Shown piece by piece: positions 60,297 through 64,000 of a stretch of DNA of 64,000 nt (position 1 is its first letter; each line of letters starts with the position of its first letter). The notes beneath the pieces were generated by a model, which was not told where the DNA came from, did not search any database, and was given only the letters and a program-made list of their open reading frames with translations. A program made the position numbers and the translations under genes. The DNA is from Shewanella sp. NIFS-20-20 (GTDB lineage Bacteria > Pseudomonadota > Gammaproteobacteria > Enterobacterales > Shewanellaceae): contig NZ_JAHUTT010000010.1 in NCBI RefSeq assembly GCF_019209865.1, positions 27,198 to 91,197 of the forward strand. The letters are read 5' to 3'.

Positions 60297-60427
60297 TCCT
60301 TTTTTTAAAATAATGAACTAATTGAACAGTTTGCAGCCAAAATTAGCTTTTTGACAGCGCACCCCTTGCCACAAGCTTATTATTCACCCCATTTAGCACC
60401 GTGGCTGCATCAAAATATCACCATTTA

Positions 60428-60580
60428 ATGACCCAACGCGCCTCCCCACCTCAACCGAGTGACGTCAATACAAAGGAAGAGTTTTGCGACAATTTGCATC
60501 ATCACCAAGGAGGTAATAACCCTGCAATTCAGCCTAAAATCATCGGTAAAATCGACTATCTGATGACCAAGGTATCATAA
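60428..60580 (+). CDS. possible small protein (50 residues), unrecognised
   Basis: A 50-codon frame ATG to TAA in the otherwise empty 60258-60645 spacer, ending IIGKIDYLMTKVS. No ribosome site precedes the ATG, although AAGGAGG occurs inside the frame. The only support is a plus-strand intrinsic terminator about 65 bases downstream with no other plus-strand gene to serve. It may equally be noncoding. Confidence 0.25.
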   Translation: MTQRASPPQPSDVNTKEEFCDNLHHHQGGNNPAIQPKIIGKIDYLMTKVS

Positions 60581-60645
60581 AACAAACTATTGCCATTAAT
60601 CTATTGGCGTCGTTATCGTAAACACTAAGTCACACTTGATGAGCT

Positions 60646-60671
60646 AAGCTGGGCATTACCCGGCTTTTTTT
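60646..60671 (+). terminator. plus-strand terminator with no clear upstream gene
   Basis: AAGCTGGG, loop CATTA, CCCGGCTT then TTTTT. The T-run is on the plus strand, so it does not serve the minus-strand methyltransferase gene, whose stop codon overlaps it. It implies a plus-strand transcript in the 60.3-60.6 kb spacer. Confidence 0.7.
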
Positions 60672-61443
60672 ATTGAGCCTTGGTCGCACTAATCGAATAC
60701 AACAATGGGATATTTTTTCCTTGGTAAAGCGCCTGATATCCCCCCTGTTCAATGGCTTCTAAATCATCGGAGCACGGATAAGGGCTATAAGGATGTTCTC
60801 CGACATGGTCGATCACTAACCCAGCGTTAATCAGGGCGCCAATCACCTCGGCTAAACTATGACTCCAAGTGGCAATGGGCATAGTGTCATCAAGTGCATT
60901 GTCAGTATATGTCCCCTCTTCTTCGAGGTCGGCATGAGCCTTAGGAAAATAATCATAGCCAGATAACAACTCATGGGCGGGATGAAACTCCACCAGCACT
61001 AATCGGCCCCCTGGGACTAACGCCTTAGCAATCGTTTGTGCCCAGCTATCTAAACAAGCCAACCAACATAAAACGCCATAGGACGTAAACACCAGATCAA
61101 ACTCGGGTTTGACTGTATCGCCAAAACGATAAACATCGGCTTCGGTAAAATCGGCTGTCAGTGATAATTGTTGTGCTAATTGCCTTGCTTGATGAATAGC
61201 CTCAGTGGAGAAATCAACCCCAGTCACTCGTGCTCCTAGTCTTGCCCATGACAAACTATCCAAACCAAAATGACACTGCAAATGCAGTAGATTTTTATCT
61301 ATTACCTCCCCCATTAAGCCTAACTCTATCGGGTTTAGCGATGAGCGGCCTTGGATAAAGCCATCAACATCGTAAAATCGAGAGTGCACATGAATGAGGG
61401 TCCGCTTATCCCAAGCGGCTTTGTTTAACGCACTATAATCCAT
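60670..61443 (-). CDS. class I SAM-dependent methyltransferase
   Basis: 257-residue cytoplasmic methyltransferase. The SAM-binding motif I region is LLHLQCHFGLDSLSWARLG followed by ARVTGVDFSTEAI, in which the usual Gly-rich loop appears as CHFGLDS. Motif II is FDLVFTSYGVLCW and the post-core segment is LVPGGRLVLVEFHP. Families of this type (Methyltransf_11/25) act on small molecules or quinone-like substrates; the substrate is not known. It starts 12 bases after the GFA gene and probably shares its transcript. Confidence 0.85.
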   Translation of the reverse strand: MDYSALNKAAWDKRTLIHVHSRFYDVDGFIQGRSSLNPIELGLMGEVIDKNLLHLQCHFGLDSLSWARLGARVTGVDFSTEAIHQARQLAQQLSLTADFTEADVYRFGDTVKPEFDLVFTSYGVLCWLACLDSWAQTIAKALVPGGRLVLVEFHPAHELLSGYDYFPKAHADLEEEGTYTDNALDDTMPIATWSHSLAEVIGALINAGLVIDHVGEHPYSPYPCSDDLEAIEQGGYQALYQGKNIPLLYSISATKAQ

Positions 61444-61455
61444 CGTCCGTATCCT

Positions 61456-61884
61456 TTACCTATCTCGCTGGCTTGCAAAGTAGGCCATGATTTGTTCTGT
61501 CGTCATCTCTTTGGTTTGATTAGAGAAACAATAATAACTAGGTCGAGCGTCACTGAAATATTGTATCGCCATCTCAAATTCCAACTCGGTTAAGTGGGCA
61601 AACAAGCCCACGGGTACATTATATTCTCCGGTTTGATTAAGCCGATAAAACAAATGGGTACCGCATTCAGAACAGAAACCACGACTGGCCCACGACGATG
61701 AGGCATATTGGCTAATCTTGTGTTCGTGTTCAAACACTATGTTCACACCACAGCGCATGGCAAACAATGGCCCGCCGCCCCAAGTACGGCAAGTGTGACA
61801 ATGACAAACCGTAAACTTTGGGTCTACCTGCTCTGCCGTGATCTTTACTGCACCACAAAGACATGTCGCTGTAACGTTCGACAT
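61456..61884 (-). CDS. GFA family (glutathione-dependent formaldehyde-activating-like) zinc protein
   Basis: 142-residue protein of the GFA/CENP-V fold. The zinc-binding Cys pattern is complete: Cys8 and Cys10 (CLCG), Cys27, 29 and 32 (CHCHTC), Cys71 and 74 (CSECG). The prototype activates formaldehyde with glutathione, but many members have unknown substrates. I chose the ATG at 61884 because AAGGA lies upstream at workable spacing and the family begins here; the longer frame adds 40 residues without similarity. Confidence 0.88.
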   Translation of the reverse strand: MSNVTATCLCGAVKITAEQVDPKFTVCHCHTCRTWGGGPLFAMRCGVNIVFEHEHKISQYASSSWASRGFCSECGTHLFYRLNQTGEYNVPVGLFAHLTELEFEMAIQYFSDARPSYYCFSNQTKEMTTEQIMAYFASQRDR

Positions 61885-62030
61885 AACTATCATTCCTTTT
61901 TGGTTAATTCTAACCCACGTACTCCATACGCCCGCGGGCGAGTCGATCACCTCACACATTAACGAGGACTTATTGCCATGCCGTTCTACAGCTAGGCCAC
62001 TCAAGGGCGCCGATCTGCGACTGCGCTTTG

Positions 62031-62453
62031 TTAGCTTTGGCGAGGGGCAATCAATAATGGTTTTTTATTGGCTTTATCTGTGGCTGGCTTACCAAAATAA
62101 CGCACCCCTTGATACACCCACCAAGCCCGAAGAGCGTTCATTCCATCTTGCTTGCACAGGGTCTGCAATAAACGGTCAGCTTTATCTTTATAGTGATTGG
62201 CATCTATCAGCTCATGGCGCATCAATTGATATAGGGCGTCATGCACCAGAGAGCCACGCATAAAATCTAAGGTATCGATAGTGGGGCCTGAAGGTCCATC
62301 CCATGCATACCCTCGCTGGATGGTGAGCTCACCATTGGCTTGCAGCACAATGAAGTCCGTGGTGATACACTCAGATGGTTTAATACAAATATTGACAATA
62401 TAAGTTTGATTTAACTGATATTTGTATCCTGCTTTATAAGCAATACAGTCCAT
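62031..62453 (-). CDS. DUF1353 family protein
   Basis: 140-residue protein with DUF1353 features: RGYAWDGPSGPTIDTLDFMR and SLVHDALYQLMRHELI, then ALRAWWVYQGVRYFG near the C-terminus. The family occurs in phages and in bacterial chromosomes, and its function is unassigned. No signal peptide is seen. I chose the ATG at 62453 since the family homology starts nearby; the frame extends to 62522. No other phage gene is nearby, so a prophage origin is not supported. Confidence 0.82.
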   Translation of the reverse strand: MDCIAYKAGYKYQLNQTYIVNICIKPSECITTDFIVLQANGELTIQRGYAWDGPSGPTIDTLDFMRGSLVHDALYQLMRHELIDANHYKDKADRLLQTLCKQDGMNALRAWWVYQGVRYFGKPATDKANKKPLLIAPRQS

Positions 62454-62663
62454 ATTTATCCGCCTTGCGTTCAACGACTCCTCAATGATTACCGCCATCG
62501 TGATAGGGATGACATGTTGCAATGGTTAACATGCCACATTCAATTAATAATGCAAAGGACCGTTTGCAGGTTGGCCACTGAGCCCCACGAGCTAACGACA
62601 CCTGAGCTACACGACACCTATGCTAACCGACAGAAGATGATGATGGCGGTGAAAGGATAAACA

Positions 62664-62700
62664 ACAGCCCTATGCAGTGGATTTACTCGCCTAGGGCTGT
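62664..62700 (-). terminator. inverted repeat downstream of the lipoprotein gene
   Basis: ACAGCCCTA and TAGGGCTGT, a perfect 9-bp repeat with a 19-base loop, 25 bases past the lipoprotein stop on the minus strand. It has only TGTTGTTT after it, so it is a weak terminator candidate. Confidence 0.45.
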
Positions 62701-62725
62701 GTCTTGATTGCAGTGAATTGGGCGA

Positions 62726-63151
62726 TTACCAAAACCACGTATCTGCAGCGCGATCGAACGTTTGAACTATTGGCGGGGTGACATCATAAAACCAAATTTC
62801 TGCGAGCACTGGGCCCTCATCATTAACGAAGGGAAACACACTGGACGCGGTGCCATTAACTAAGGACATGGCGATAATGCGACTATCATAGACGGGTAAC
62901 AGCTCGCAATTTTCCAGTTGATGATATTGGCTATACGAAGATAAAAACGCTCGCTGGGTTGAATAACTACTGATATCGACGTCTAAACTCTGCTCCTTCA
63001 CTGGTTGGAAATCAAAGCCCACTGGCGCCACCAAATCGCCGGTACTTTCAGGCACCGGCGCAGCATCCGGGATCACCACAGTCTCACTCTCACTGCCGCC
63101 ACCACAGCCAACTAACAGCAAGATACACACTAAGTAAGTTAATTTATTCAT
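62726..63151 (-). CDS. small lipoprotein of unknown function
   Basis: 141 residues. A signal peptide with lipobox LLVGC is present (lipidated Cys16), followed by a Gly/Ser-rich and Pro-rich linker (GGGSESETVVIPDAAPVPE). The mature part is not recognised. It starts 18 bases after the LruC-domain gene fragment, in the same direction, so the two were probably one operon. The insertion sequence upstream has likely separated it from its original promoter. Confidence 0.75.
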   Translation of the reverse strand: MNKLTYLVCILLLVGCGGGSESETVVIPDAAPVPESTGDLVAPVGFDFQPVKEQSLDVDISSYSTQRAFLSSYSQYHQLENCELLPVYDSRIIAMSLVNGTASSVFPFVNDEGPVLAEIWFYDVTPPIVQTFDRAADTWFW

Positions 63152-63169
63152 CTCAATGTCCCTCGTTCG

Positions 63170-63873
63170 TTAATAGCATTGGGCTGCGACAGCATTTTCA
63201 CCTTTAAACCACAAAATTTGGGAATTACCGCCACTGACCGTATATTCTTCAAAATTTGGATAAGCTTTGAGTAAATCGACCCGCTCTAAGGGCCAAGCCC
63301 ACGTTTCTGGAAGCATCAAGGCCCATGGCAAATTATTGGCCGTTTTGAAGTATTTACCACTGGCGGGATCAGAATCATCCACGCTTTTACCCATGATGTT
63401 AACCGTGTCAAATTTTTCTGTAGGCGATTGATCTGCGAGATGGATTTCAAGACTACGTCCGGGATGATTGGGTAAGTCATCGCCATGATAGGTCCCAGGG
63501 GTAGCAAAAATGAAGGGATCATACGGCATGGGCGGCAACCCAAGAGTGTCTGCCCCCGCAGCAATCCCTATATTAAGCTCAAACTCAAGGTTAATGTCTT
63601 CGCGACAAGTCGCTTGGGTCCTAAAGTATTGGCAATTATATCCCGCATCGGCATTCAAATTTTCACTAATAACAAAACTCGCTTCAGTCATATCCAATTC
63701 TAGGCCGCTATGAGCTTGACGCTGGCCATTGATAGTCAAGTAAGTGAGCTCGCCATTTATCGCTGTCAAATCAACATTGGGCAAACGAATAGCAAAACCG
63801 TTTTGATAACTCGCCCCTATTGCTGCCAATTTCCCAGACACTTTAATTTTCGCCAATACATCATCTTTATAAG
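63170..63873 (-). pseudogene. LruC-domain (DUF4842) protein, C-terminal fragment cut by an IS element
   Basis: The translated part (about 230 residues) is the C-terminal DUF4842/LruC region: AIGASYQNGFAIRLPN, GRSLEIHLADQSPTEKFDT, DDSDPASGKYFKTANNLPWA and WPLERVDLLKAYPNFEEY. Full-length members are several hundred residues longer with a signal peptide and a D-x-D-F-N-D calcium-binding-like stretch, all missing here. Reading upstream, the frame passes into the insertion-sequence end at 63874 and hits TGA at 63890-63892. A TTG at 63854-63856 is the only internal start. The gene is therefore broken, not merely short. Confidence 0.85.
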
Positions 63874-64000
63874 GGCGTTGTTTCCTAAATCATTGAACTA
63901 ATCATCAGAACCACGATCAGATCATTAGAACTTTGAGATGGGTGACGATGATGGGTAAGGCAAAGTACAAAATCAGCAACTGGAAGCAATATAACCAAGC
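63874..64000 (+). mobile_element. IS903-like (IS5 family) insertion sequence, left end
   Basis: The left terminal inverted repeat GGCGTTGTTTCCTAAATC (63874-63891) matches the 18-base IS903 end GGCTTTGTTGAATAAATC at 14 positions. A transposase frame opens 60 bases in. Members of this group make 9-base target duplications; the candidate duplicate is CTTTATAAG (63865-63873), with the partner copy outside the window. It interrupts the LruC-domain gene. The right end is beyond the window. Confidence 0.82.
63951..64000 (+). CDS. IS5-family transposase (3' partial)
   Basis: Only the first 16 codons are in the window (start GKAKYKISNWKQYNQA). They match the conserved N-terminus of IS903/IS5-type DDE transposases (K-x-K-x-NW-x-x-YN-x-AL). 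An ATG one codon upstream (63948) is the other possible start. Whether the rest is intact cannot be seen. Confidence 0.82.
   Translation, partial: MGKAKYKISNWKQYNQ

Noticed and set aside
61838..62263. 141-codon plus-strand frame
   Set aside because: It lies antisense to the GFA and DUF1353 genes and has no family-like sequence.
62031..62453. Prophage remnant suggested by DUF1353
   Set aside because: No integrase, capsid, tail or lysis genes are nearby; DUF1353 also occurs on chromosomes without phages.

Overview
The window looks like chromosomal DNA of a Shewanella-like marine gammaproteobacterium. The evidence is the protein families, moderate GC content and gene order: recC-recB-recD, tamA-tamB, and uvrY-uvrC-pgsA followed by tRNA-Gly, tRNA-Cys and tRNA-Leu, as in E. 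coli. This is judged by eye; no database search was run.

Layout. 1-12 kb: the end of a TgpA-like transglutaminase gene, the RecBCD recombination operon, a D-Ala-D-Ala ligase and a DUF3297 protein. 12.3-14.7 kb (minus): a Tat-exported molybdenum sulfite-dehydrogenase-like enzyme with three small c-type cytochromes. 15-20.6 kb (minus): helicase HrpA, a two-CBS-domain protein and a secreted isoaspartyl peptidase. 20.7-26.4 kb: the outer-membrane assembly pair TamA/TamB. 26.4-29.5 kb: ribosomal protein L25, two peptidoglycan enzymes (MepK-like and LdtD-like) and an HU-family protein. 29.9-34.2 kb (minus): tRNA genes, pgsA, uvrC, uvrY and a tRNA-Ser(UGA). 34.3-38.8 kb: a two-gene NAD-linked formate dehydrogenase with a fused NuoE/NuoF-type subunit. 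39.0-42.5 kb: an exported protein of unknown function overlapping a chemoreceptor gene.

The most distinctive region is 42.5-59.7 kb, a catabolic cluster for 3-hydroxyanthranilate. Eight enzymes lie in the order nbaE-H-J-I-G-F-C-D. They would take 3-hydroxyanthranilate through 2-aminomuconate to pyruvate and acetyl-CoA. Beside them are an AlgE-like outer-membrane channel, a LysR regulator, a TonB-dependent receptor, a sodium-symporter (NSS) family transporter, a kynureninase and a secreted LVIVD-repeat protein. No tryptophan dioxygenase, kynurenine formamidase or kynurenine 3-monooxygenase is visible. The set therefore reads as a system for taking up and using kynurenine-type compounds, probably 3-hydroxykynurenine. 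Two cis elements stand out: a near-perfect palindrome just upstream of kynureninase, and a long inverted repeat in the nbaE leader whose 3' arm contains the Shine-Dalgarno sequence. The two share the core GATGTTAGG.

Two almost identical tRNA-Ser(UGA) genes with matching promoters bracket the 26 kb that holds the formate dehydrogenase, the chemoreceptor and the catabolic cluster. The right end (60.6-64 kb, minus) has a methyltransferase, a GFA-family protein, a DUF1353 protein, a lipoprotein and the C-terminal remnant of a LruC-domain protein. That last gene is cut by an IS903-like (IS5 family) insertion sequence whose first 127 bases end the window.
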